NCBI RefSeq assembly: GCF_001039355.2
Contig: NW_019773513.1
Span: 1,260,366 to 1,324,365, forward strand
Origin: Lingula anatina
Lineage: Eukaryota > Brachiopoda > Lingulata > Lingulida > Lingulidae
Direction: 5' to 3'
DNA length: 64,000 nucleotides
Shown: positions 37,510 through 50,197 of the stretch, one piece after another
Position numbering within the stretch: the first letter of the stretch is position 1
Layout of the letters: the number at the start of each line of letters is the position of its first letter
The notes under the pieces: model-generated
Database searches by the model: none
What the model saw: only the letters and a program-made list of their open reading frames with translations
Told to the model about the DNA's origin: nothing
Position numbers and translations under genes: made by a program

Positions 37510-39085
37510 GTAAGTTTTTTTCACGACCCTAGCATAGTATTAAATCAGGCCTTATAAACAGTTATGCTTTTGCTAACTTGAGCCTTAGAACACAAAGGCA
37601 CGCCCCCTTTGAGTACTTATAAGTAAATGTAAACAAAAAATCTTCCGTAGAGAACTATCCTTTTGTTCAACAGCTTCGCGCGTGCAGCGGATTATGTATA
37701 TAGTGACACCAGCTAACTGTAGTTAAAGCTGTAAAAGCTGTTATTTGATTCATTCTGCTGTGTCGGACGTTGTGGACCAGCCCAATGGTTCATTCACTCA
37801 TTCGTTTCTGAAGATTGGTGATGCAGATTTTCAGTGCTTAATTATTTACCCTCCTTCTTACAAGAGAAAGAAAAAGGGAGAGAAACAGAGAGAGTGTAAA
37901 AAATGGGTAAATGAGTAATACAATACATTAATTAAAGGGACTCGCTGTGGAAGAAACGATAGACTGTTTTGCATCAAGGTGATGGCCCATAACAGTAGGG
38001 ATTATACTTTAAATACAGACTCATTAGCCATGACGCAAAGCCACCAGAGTAACTGTTTAAATTTCAAAGCATTCTATTTCGTTTTCTTCCTGATGTTTTT
38101 TTTATTATCAGTGGAAAGCTTTTCCATGTTCAACTTCTCAAACGTGTACGTACACTATTCTGGACTATTTTATTTTATCCAACTACACATACAAATACCA
38201 CTAACTGGCCCCCGCCCCCATAAACAAACACACCCCTCCTTGCTTATATTTTGCCGTTTCGCGTCACTTGTTGCACACGCTGAAGACCTAAGGCAAGTAT
38301 GATACCATTCATTGTACCATAATTTAAGCTAGCCTTCACATTTTAACAGACAAAATTCTTCAGACCTTTCAACACTACCGGTCTCCTCGAGAATCTCCCC
38401 ATTTAGGGACATATCTCCAGATTCCCCCGATTCAGCAAAAACACCCCCTGATTTATCAAACTAGAACGCGTTGCGAAAAAAGTGTCGCTAGATCTTGTAA
38501 ACACTCAGCGAAATGCACCTAGTGACTATATTCAATATGCCGTCACTTAATTGCTTTCTCGGTTTCATGAATTGACGATAGTAATTGCAGTAAAAAAAGG
38601 AGGAGGAAATGTGAAGACAAAACAACGTCGGGTCTTTGTGTGACTTTCTCCCTAAACACTTTCTATGTTGCTGTCAGAGAAAAAGGAACCGAGATAGCGA
38701 TCATTTAAACCACCGCTGCTGCTTTTACAGGTAGACTTCCTCGTTTATCATTTAAATGCCCCCTCCCCCAGCAGACCCAACTGGAGGAATGTCATAGTAA
38801 CTACAGTACACTGTATATCAAACTTATGTCCAAGTTATGAATGGTTTAAGCACAAAACGATAATTTGAGGGTATTTTTTCATTCAAGGCAAAATTCAGTA
38901 TCTATGATGTGTGGGACTTTGTAGGGACTTTACAAAGCTTTACGTGTACTTTAATATATTCCAGTAACATGTAAGGTTAGGCTAGCGACGTAATTGTACC
39001 TCAAACTGAGGTATCCCCGATGAAAGCACCAGGATGAACGTTGAAAAGCGGAGTACAATAATTAAATTTTTATGTACAGACACAG

Positions 39086-39089
<4 letters not shown>

Positions 39090-39128
<39 letters not shown>
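39090..39128. repeat. (TG)n microsatellite followed by GA-rich tract
   Basis: About 40 nt of TG, then GAGAGAGAGA. The paralogous place in unit 2 is GA-rich (59392-59420). Confidence 0.93.
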
Positions 39129-39139
<11 letters not shown>

Positions 39140-39515
39140 CAGAGAAAGAGAGATGTAATATTTTATGAAAATTTAATTTATTTTTATTCTGGCATTTTCA
39201 TTGTTAATTCTTATGAGCCTGAAGCCATATGCTAGTTTTGTATTCTTCATCACCATATTACCTCTTGTGTATATCTAAATTATGGTGTTGATTTTGCTGT
39301 ACAGCCTTAATAATACGTAAAAATTGACAATTTGAAATTAACTTATTTTGTGCATCAATTTTTGGCATTTATGTCTGTACATATGTTAGCTTTGTTGCCC
39401 TGTTCCATTTTTCAATGATTTAAAGATATCTTATTGTTGCTGAAGAAATTGGAGCAATTTGTGCATATTTTATTTCATTTATAGCATTGTAAGCTACAAA
39501 GACAACAAATCATTG

Positions 39516-39579
39516 ATGGGATTGTTGCCGCTCCTTTTTCTGGTATTGATGGTGTGTGTCTCGGTCATTGACTCACAAG
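39516..39579 (+). CDS. Signal-peptide exon, EGF gene 1
   Basis: ATG at 39516 opens MGLLPLLFLVLMVCVSVIDS, a typical signal peptide. The exon ends in phase 1 at TCACAAG|GTAAGT. The gene 2 counterpart at 60120 is nearly identical. Confidence 0.82.
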
Positions 39580-42500
39580 GTAAGTAGAGGGGCCAGACTG
39601 ACGAATGACAGAGAAGAATATATTTGGAAGGAGTACACTTAACTAGTGTAACAATCGACATACAATGTTCAACAAAGGGATGCTAATAGTTTATAAGAAA
39701 ATACAGGGTCAGAGATAGTAATATGACCGTTTACTTATCTAAATTTATACATATTTGTGAATATCCTGTGAAAAGTCAAGCTGTGGCCCTGGTAGAGGGT
39801 AGGGAGACAACATGGGTTGGGACTAACCCATGTGTACTGCCAGGGCCTATAAACTGGTGGTGCAATTAATTCAAATACTCAAATTCTATACACATAAGCT
39901 ACAAATGTAAACTGAAAGAGCATGCGTAACATGCAATTGTTTTTGCTAATTTTAGTTTTAGGCTCCTGCAACCCTAACCCTTGCCTCAATGGTGGGACTT
40001 GCACAATGTTAACTGAACATGCTTTCCAATGCACCTGTACCAATCAATATTCTGGAGAATTTTGCACTGAAGGTAAAATTATAAAGACTTATATAACAGA
40101 AAATGGTTCAGAGTTTATATGCAGAAAAAAGTAATAATAATAGAATGTTACATTATTTCCTAATTTGCCTTTTTAAAAATGTGAAAATGAACTTTGTGAC
40201 CTGTTATAATAAAATGCTGGCACATAAATATACAACAGGGTGAACTGGAAGTGATAATAACTTCTTCACCTTAATATGAAGTCTAATCTTTGCAACTAAA
40301 CCTGCACATCAATGGACCAGATGGCCTTGTGGTCAAAGTGCCCGTCTCCAGAACGGGAGGATGTGGGTTCGACCCTGTACTAGGACATACCAGTCCTTAC
40401 TAAATGGTACCCGCTGTTTCTTTTTGCTTGGCACTCGGCACTCAGCTAAGTAGGGGTTGAGACGGGTAATTTCCAGATGTGACAGTGAGAGACATTGTGC
40501 CTGTATTAGTTCCGAGCACCTAATAGGGCAGTCGGACTCTTTTCCCAGGGAGGCAAGAGCATCTCCACCCAGTGTGTATATTGACCAGGTGCCCATTATA
40601 TATCCATTATTATATATTTCTTCACTTCCATGATAATGGGGAACATCATTGGGACGTGGGCAACATGGCGTTGATGTTGGGAGCACACTTAGAATGTGCA
40701 TTATATTGTGTCTTATATTGACCATCTTTGTTTTCATTTCAATCACACTTAAGCCATAATAACATGAATGATGATAATAGAATGGGACATGTCTTGACCA
40801 TGTTCCAATTTTACATTTTTTAAAAAATTGTTTTCAGCAAGGTGTGGGGAAAATGCCGTATGCATTTATGAACGTTTTGGGCTGCATTTTCCACAGATGA
40901 ATGAGAGGTGCGATGAAAGATATGACTATCTGTGTGTTTGCAACAATGGTTATGAAGGGGATGGATTTAATTGCATTAGTAAGCATTATAAATTCTTCAG
41001 ATTATTTATGAGGTTTGAAATCTGGGAGCATAAATAATAAAAATAAATAAAAAAAGTTCAGACAATTTTTTCATTTATTTACTCTAAATTAACAGTTGAT
41101 TTTACCGTCTTATTCAATTTAATATGCAATTGTTTTTGCTAATTTTAATTTTAGGCTCCTGCAATCCTAACCCTTGCCTCAATGGTGGGACTTGCACAAT
41201 ATTAAGTGAACATGCTTTCCGATGCACCTGTACCAATCAATATTCTGGAGAATTTTGCACTGAAGGTAAGATTATAAAGAATTTGATAACAGAAAATGGT
41301 TGAGAGTTTATAGGCAGAAAAAAGTAGTAATAATAGATCTAGAATGTTACATTTTTTCATAATTTGCCTTTTTAAAATTGTGAAAATAAACATTGTGACC
41401 TTTTATAATAAAATGCTGGCACATAAAAATACAATAGGGTGAACTGGAAGTGATAATAATTTCTTCACCTTAATATGAAGTCTAATCTTTGCAACTAAAC
41501 CTGCACATCAACCGACCGGATGGCCTTGTGGTCAAAGTGCCCGTCTCCAGAACGGGAGGACGTGGGTTCGACCCTGTCCTGGGACATACCAGTCCTTTAC
41601 ATGGTACCTGCTCTCTCCCCGCTTGGTTCTCCGCACTTAGTTAAGTAGGGGTTGCAATGGGTAATTTCCAGGTGTGACAGTGACTTATATTGTTCCTGTA
41701 TTAGTTCCGAGCACCTAATAGGGCAGTCAGGCTCTTCCCCAGGGGGGGTAAGAGCATCTTCACCCGGTGTGTATATTGACCAGGTGCCCATTATATATCC
41801 TATTATATGTAACCGAGTGTTTTTTGTATTTTATAGCATGGCAACAAAGTTGATTAGTTTTCCAAAAATTACCGTTTATTCAATTCAATTATGGCTTATA
41901 AAGTCATATGTAATAAAATGACATATAAAATGGCATATATAAGGCCCCCTGAAAAAGTACAAAGAGTATATTTTAATAAGGCCTATTTCATAAAGCTACA
42001 TACATACATACTGAAACTGAACGTGAGAAAAATATCGGTTTTCATAAGACAACTACTATTACCCCTGTACTTACGCTGTAACAACAAGATAGCGCTTGTA
42101 TTCTCTTATATAATGTTATCTTTTATAATGAATAACTCTGAATATGATACATTAATTATAAGTAAATACTAACCCTGACAGACAAATAAAAAAAAGCCGA
42201 GAGCACAAAACACACGTGTCTCTTCGTCTCTCCACACACAGTGAATGAATACTAAGGTCAAATTTACCGCGTGACTTCCGGCGTTACCGGAAGTTACATA
42301 TATTCATGAGTGTCTTATCACTTGTCACATATATATGTCTGCACGTCCACCATACTGGGTAACAACATTGGGACGTGGGCAACATGGCTTTGATCTTGGG
42401 AGCACGCTTTCCACTTAGAATATGCATTGCAACGTACTTAATATTGATAATCTTTGTTTTCATTTCAATCACACTTAAGCCATGATAACATAAATGATGA

Positions 42501-45500
42501 TAATAGAAGGGGACATGTCTTGACCAGGTGCCAACTTTACTTAGAGATTTCGAGAAGGCTTTCGATTCAATATCTTGGAATTTCGTATATAAAGTTCTGC
42601 ATTATTTTAACTTTGGACCGGACTTAATACGACAGATAAAAACTATGAACAAAAGTGTTAGCCTCTGCATAATTCAGAACGGGATATTTTCATCTTTTTA
42701 TTAAATTGGCCGTGGATGCAGACAAGGCGATCCAGTTTCGTTCTATATTTTTTAATTTATGCGCCGAAATTTTAGCAATTTTATTAAGAAATAGTAAGGA
42801 AATTATAGGAATTATCATAAAGCAAAAAGAATATCTAGTATCACAGTATGCAGACGACACCGTACTATTTTTTGGATGGCACTGAAAAAACTTTTAAAAA
42901 TGGTCTGGACTTACTAATAAGTTTTTTAAATTTTCCGAACATTGTATTGAGCAAACTTAAGTGATTTGGTTGGGTTCGAAATGTAATGAAGATAAAACAT
43001 TATGCACTGACTATAATATAGAGTGGACAAAAGGAAACTTCACAGTATTGGGAATCACATTTAATGCAGAGCTTCATAATATGGAGGAAATCAATTATAA
43101 GAATAAAATAGAGGCAATTGAAAAGGATATTAGCTCTTGGAATAGAAGAAATTTGACTCCCCTGGGAAAAATAATAGTAGTCAAATCAATATTATTACCA
43201 AAACTCACTCATCTTTTTCTTTCTCCACCTAAACCTGAAGATAAAACTGTAAAGAAATTGGAAAATTTGTTCTATGGATTTATACCTGTATGGAGCGGCA
43301 AGAGAAATAAAATAGCAAAAAAGGTCTTAGTTGAACCGTTGGAATATGAAGAATAAACAATGATCGACTAAGAGTATTTATAAAAAGTCTAAAACTAATC
43401 TGGATAAGGAGAATAATTATGAAGAAGGAAACCGAATGGACAAAACTATTCGAAGATTCTCAAAATATCAAAATTAAAAATATATTTAAACTAGGCGATA
43501 GTTACCTAAAGAGATTTATTCTGGAAAGAAATAATTTGTAATTTAGCATAATTTCAAAAGGATATCGCGATAACAGATAACACTAAGGATATTTTGAGAA
43601 AACCTTTATGGAATACTCCAGAAATCAGAATAGGTAATAAAGACATTTATTATAAGGCTTGGACAGATAAAGGTATAACTATGATAAGTGAACTGCTTGA
43701 TGAAGACGGACTCTTTTTAACGTTTGATAAATTTTGTAGACAATATCAGATTAATTGTCCCTTCACGGTATTTTAGGGGGTAAAAAACGCAATAACTAGT
43801 AAATGGCCTCAAATCGTGAATGTCAGGGATAGGACTGAAAGGCCCTTCCAGCCAAAATTTATTGAAATTATTTGTAAGGATTCAAAAGGATCAAGATCAA
43901 TATATGACATAATTATTAAGAGTAATAAACCTTGTGAAGAATCGATATGGGAAACAATGTTCAACTTAGGAGATAACTTCAACTGGAATTATACAGAAAT
44001 ATTTTTCAGTGCACTGTAGATACAAGTAAAAGGTGGTTGCAGTATCGAATAGTGCACATGATTTTAGCTACTAACATGAATTTATATAAAATCAAGATAA
44101 AAGATAAATCACGATGCACATTTTGGGAAGAGGGAGAGGAAACATTAAATCATCTTTTTTTTTTTAATGTAAGGAGGTTCGGCCAATATGGCAAAAAAAA
44201 TGCAAAATCGGATAAAAGTCCAATATATATTAGTTAGATATCTTTTTTTGTCTCTAAGTATACTTTATATTATTTTCTTTATTATTTTATATCTGTTTCT
44301 CTCAATATGATCCTTTGTGCCACTACAGGTATCGATAATTATTTTATTAGTTGATTTACAATTGTATAGTTATTCATTCTATTTTCTGCAATAAAAAGGT
44401 GCCAACTTTACTTTAATTTTTAAAATCTGTTTTCAGGGTTTTGTGGGGAAAATGGCGCATGCGTTTATGAACTGTTTGGGATGCATGTTCCACTGATGAA
44501 TGAGAGGTGCGATGAAAAAGACGGCTACCGATGTGTTTGCAACAATGGTTATGAAGGGGATGGATTTAATTGCATTGGTAAGCATTATAAATTCTTCAGA
44601 TTATTTATGAGGTTTGAAATCTGGGAGTATAAATAATAAAGATAAATAATAAAAGCTCAGGCAATTTGTCCATTTATTTACTCTAAATTAACAGTTAATT
44701 TAACCATCTTATTCCATTTAAAATGGGCAATTTTTATCTGTTACAAAAGAGTAAGTGATTTCATTCAGAGCAATTAATTGTCTTGCTTGCTGTCAAGGGA
44801 ACTTTGCTTGGGTCAGTGCCTGAGCAGTTATGCTTACAATTACCAACCGTGTAATCAACCTAGAGATTTCATTACAGGGTGAAAGATAGTATAATGATCG
44901 TCTATTTATCTAGATACTTGTTTGTGAATATCTTGTGAAAAGTCAAGCTGTGGCCCTGGTAGAGGGTAGGCAGACAACCTGGGTTGGGACTTACCTGTGT
45001 GTACTGCCAGGGCCTATACGCTGGTGGTGCAAATAATTCAAAGACTTCAATTCCATATACATAAGCTACAAATGTAAACTGAAAGAGCATGCGTAACATG
45101 CAATTGTTTTTGCTAATTCTTTTTTTAGGCTCCTGCAATCCTAACCCTTGCCTCAATGGTGGGACTTGCACAATATCAACCGAACACGCTTCCGTATGCA
45201 CTTGTACCAATCATTATTCTGGACAATATTGCACTGCAGGTAAAATTATTAAGACTTACATAACAGAAAATGGTTCATAGTTAATATGCTGCAGAAAAAT
45301 GGTAATAACAGAATGTTTAATCTTTTCCTAATTTGCTTTTTTTTAATGTGAAAATATGAAGCCAAATCTTTGCAACTAAACCTGCACATCAATGGACCAG
45401 ATGGCCTTGTGGTCAAGGTGCCCGTCTCCAGAACAGGAGGTCGTGGGTTCAACCCTGTCCTGGGACATACCAGTCCTTTATAAATGGTACCTGCTGTCTC

Positions 45501-48500
45501 CCTGCTTGGCACTCGGCACTTTGCTAAGTAGGGGTTGAGACGGATAATTTCCAGATGTGACAGTGAGAGACATTGTTCCTGTATTAGTTCTGAGCACCTA
45601 ATAGGGCAGTCAGGCTCTTTTCCCCAGGGCCCGGTTGCACCAACAGGGCGTAAAGGATGAGTGCGAATAAGGGGGTAAAAGTGCCCACTTTTGTACGTGA
45701 AAAATACATTGTAAATGAATGGAAAAAAATTGTTGCCAAATTAAAGTTGGGGTCTTACACTTTTATGATCCACTTAAAAAATTTTTTTTATTGAATTTGA
45801 AATATAAAAAATTAATTTCAAAATGACCTTGTCAAATATTCATGAAAATGTGTGTTTTAGGGGGGGGGGGTCTGAGTTGCAATGCTACATATCTTTGGTT
45901 ATAGTCGGGTGACAACTGTGAAATTTTGTAATTGGGTACAGAAGGTGCCCATGTAAAAAAGTAAGGCAATATGTGGCCAATCATTGTTTGTGATCAATAT
46001 TTTCATTGCTTTATTTGTACATGTAGTGCTGATTGAAAGAAGAATCTTACAGTGACTTGAGGATAAAAGATGTTCATTTTCTATATGAGCCCCTGCCTCA
46101 GACAAGCTAATTATTCACGGTTGAAAAGACATGAATATAAGGAGAAATATATGTGAAAATCAGCTTGTCTGAGGGTTGGGCTCGATATGTACTCAAACTA
46201 AATAGGGACATTTTCAGTCCATATGCTAGCAGGCGGCCATGTTTATTCCTGCCATGAGGTAGCTTCTACATGCTTACATAGGATGGCTAGGCAGATACAA
46301 TGAAACTTGTGTACAAAAAGAACAACTCAAAATAAAATGTAGGTCTTTGAAAGGAAAATAGGGGTTAGAGTCAATAAATTTTTTTCAATTACAACCAAAA
46401 AAAGAAGTAATTATCATGTAATGCATGCTATCAAAAAAATAAATAAATAAATAAAAGGGGAAATATGTATGGAAATAAGAGTCCAAATACAGAAAGTACA
46501 TCTTACTTTCATTCTTATTTCTTAGGATTAAGAAAGATTAAATGTAAAATGTGCTTTAGATATTCGAAGTTATATTAATTATCATAATAGCAGATGTACA
46601 TTATGGTGGCTCCTACTTTATATAGAGACCAATGCTGTAATAGATCTCTACACATAAGGGTGGCCTGACCCAACCCCCTCTAATGGGCATGAAAGTACAT
46701 TTTGTACAACCAAAATTGTTGTGTAAATGTCCCCTTTTATGTCTATTTTGCATAAAAAGTAAAAGAAAAGGCTCCATCACACACACCCTAGTTTTGTTAC
46801 TTATTACCTAATCTTCCACACCAGCACTATTCATAGTAGCTTTGCAGAGTTTTTTCTTCTTTTTTTCACCAAAATGCTATGAATGACTTCATTTGTCAAG
46901 GAAATCAGTGAAAACCTATTGACTTGGTAAATAGTCCATACAAGAGACCACCAGCCTATAATTAATACCAGAAGTTTACCAGATAAAGCAAGCTAGCCAA
47001 TATACTGATGAGCATCTGCTAGATGGCCAGTTTGAAATCAGTGGTAAATGTGAGGTATCCAAACAGCCTTCTCCAAAACATAATTTTCGATTGTATCCCT
47101 GCCTCATGGCAAACCCCATATACCACAGGACTGAAGTGATATGTGCACAACTTCCAACTGTCTTGGAACCAGCTTTACACTGTCAGTACCAGCCACTGAT
47201 GGGTCTAGTTTTTCTATGGGTGGTCTGAATCCATAATGTGTACTGGTGGCTAGATGTGTGAGGCAGGGATACAATCGAAAATTATGTTGAGGAGAAGGCT
47301 GTTTGGATACCTCACATTTACCAAAATCAAGTGGTGACAGTATAAGTAATATACCACCCCTCCCTCTCTTCTCTAGGATTAAAAAAACAATAATTACTTT
47401 CCCATTTACTTGTGCCACACCACAATTATTTAACATATAACTCTTTTTACACCACAAAACAAGTTTCATTAGAAAATCGTTTATGTAATATAAATGCTGA
47501 AACAAGTTGCTCTGACTGCATACAACAGGTAAATCCGGCTACCCCCCCAATATAACTCATTAAAAATACTAAGTTACGATACCTCAAACCAAATAATATT
47601 TTTTCCATGCAACAAATATATGCATAAACTTTTTAACAGCAAATTATTTTTAAATTTTGACGATGGGCACTTTGCCAATGGTTATTCGCACTCATCCTTT
47701 ACTCGACTACGGCTGTCGTAAACCGCAACGCCTGGCGTCCGTGCGCCAGGTTTACTCTCCCTGCTTACGCCCGTTGCACCAAGACAAAAACTGATCGTCG
47801 CAACTACGCCCGAGTAACGCTCCGTTGCGTCACTAGCCAACAATACCTGGATGGTATAATTGGGCAAATGAGGAGTTCTCAGCTGCAGTCATAATGGAAT
47901 GATGACATAAATAAACACAAAAGGAGCATTTCAGTGACGGAGAAATTCATAAGCTAAATTATTCCATTTTGATTTAGAAATAAGAACGTTAAAATACGTT
48001 AACTTTGCTGTTGCCTTGGATATATAGCAATGAAATCGTAAATATATTCCGAATCAAAATATTATTATAGTGTGCTATGTATGCTATTATAGTATGCTGT
48101 TGTAAATGAGAAAAACGCGTTGGAGGCAGTGCGTATTTCTATTAATGGATTTGAACACCTTCACATTTGAAATCGAAACTATCGAGTCTGAAAATAATGC
48201 AAAAAAGCCAGCATTGCTTTCTTTTTATAATTTTACAACAGTGCCGACAATTTCATGACCTTTTTTATCTATGGTTACACCGTGAGGTACATATATCATC
48301 TAATTCAATCGATCTTACATCTTGGAGATTGAGAAATACAAGAGACCTAGCTAATACATATTATATGAGCATTAAAATGCTGATATTTTAAGCTTTCGTA
48401 TCTATGTTTATATACAGTAAAATCTGAATGATATAAAATGTGAATAAAAATGACTATGGTTAGTTATGGTTTGTCAAAAATTGTGAAAAGAATTAAAGAA

Positions 48501-50106
48501 ATTGTACTGCTGAGAGCCAAGGCGTGTCGACATGAGTGGTAAAATTTTATTTGAACACATGCTATTCATGTACATGGCTACACACATAATGTATTTAATA
48601 ATCACTTATATATATAATTAGTTTTTTAAAAACCAAGCTATGCAGACGGAAGTTTTGTGTAAAAAACAAACAGATAACAACCCACATAATCTACGTTAAC
48701 TACGATAATTGTCATCAAACTCTCTCTGTGCCAGCCTTGCCATAGTGCAAAACGAGCTACGACCGACTTACTCCACCTAGCTGGCAGGCGTAAATTTACG
48801 ACTAAGTTAAGACCGACGTAAACACTATTCCAGTTTGGTGCAACTGGCTTTTCTCGGGTGTAGCATTTTGCGCCCGCTTTACGCCGGCGCAACTCCTACA
48901 GGGGGGTACGCCTCACTTACGACCGGTTGGTGCAATCGGGCCCAGGGAGGCCAGAGCATCTCCACCCAGTGTGTATATTGACCAAGTGCCCATTATATAT
49001 CCTATTATGTATGTCTGCACATCCATGATACTGGGTAATATCATTGGGACATGGGCAACATGGCCTTGATTTTGGGAGCACGCTTTCCGCTTAGAATATG
49101 CATTGTGCTGTCCTTTATATTGATCATCTTTATTTTCATTTCAATCCCACTTAAGCAATAATTACATAAATAAGGCAATAATTAAATAAATAATGTTTTG
49201 CGACATGTTTTGACTTGGTGCCAACTTTACATTTTTAAATTTTGTTTTCAGGGAGGTGTGGGGAAAATGGCGTATGCATGTATGGGCACCTGTATGTTCC
49301 ACAGAGGAATATGAGGTGCGATGAAAGAGACGGCTACTTCTGTGTTTGCAAAAGTGGTTATGAAGGGGATGGATTTAACTGCACCAGTAAGCATTATAAA
49401 TTCTTCATATTATTTTTAGGATTTGAAATATGGGATTATAAATAATAGAAGCTCAATTTTGTTTCATTTATTTACTCTAAATAAACAGTTAATCAGTACC
49501 ACCAGTGTGTGGTTTTAGTCGTGACCCGTCTCGTACGGCTCCGTCGGTGGGCTGTGGCTCCACCGGCTCCGCCTTCTGGCACCAGATACAAGTCACCGTT
49601 ACCGCTTCTCCTCCTAGACCGCAAGGACCAGTGTCTCTATCTCTTGGATTTAGGTCACATATAATCTCAACTTGAACCCTCTGGTTTTTTGTCTCAGTTG
49701 GTGCATCCCAGCGGGCAAATTATGTTGTTTTAACATTGAGACAACGCTGAACCATAACGTTGATAATACGTTGAATAAACATTGGATTTGAAAGTTGACT
49801 CAACGTCAGGTAACAACATTGTATCAACCCCAGTTGTTAGACAACATTCTTGCATGAAAGACATTAAAATGACCTGAATTGTTTTTATTTTGGATACAAA
49901 ACTCAGGTACACAATTATAACGCACCACTGTCAAAACATCCAAGTGCCTGCTATGTCTGATTTTTTCAACGCATTTAGCTCCTAAGCATGTTTTGCACCT
50001 AAGCATGGTACACCCTTTTAGCCTGGACGTGTTTAGCAGTAGGACATGTTCGACGGCTAAATACTTGTAGGGTATACATGTATGGCCTTTAAGTTATAAT
50101 TTCCAA

Positions 50107-50197
<91 letters not shown>

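Larger units (their letters stand above)
45392..49150 (+). mobile_element. SINE-like repeat, unit 3, split by a 3.3-kb inverted-repeat element
   Basis: The head at 45392-45626 matches 40316. The body resumes at 48944 (CCAGAGCATCTCCACCC). The break is the element at 45630-48940. Confidence 0.75.

Noticed and set aside
40316-40400. A functional tRNA gene with CCA loop triplet
   Set aside because: The A box is imperfect, the acceptor stem does not pair convincingly, and the same sequence recurs with an identical 350-nt body in several introns. It is better explained as the head of a SINE.
40333-40746. Minus-strand ORF of 137 codons, with similar ORFs at 41597 and 54503
   Set aside because: It lies entirely in the SINE-like repeat. 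The peptide changes with each repeat copy and shows no domain.
41891-42172. 93-codon plus-strand ORF
   Set aside because: Falls within a 520-nt insertion in the SINE body. The AT-rich composition makes such frames common, and no motif was found.
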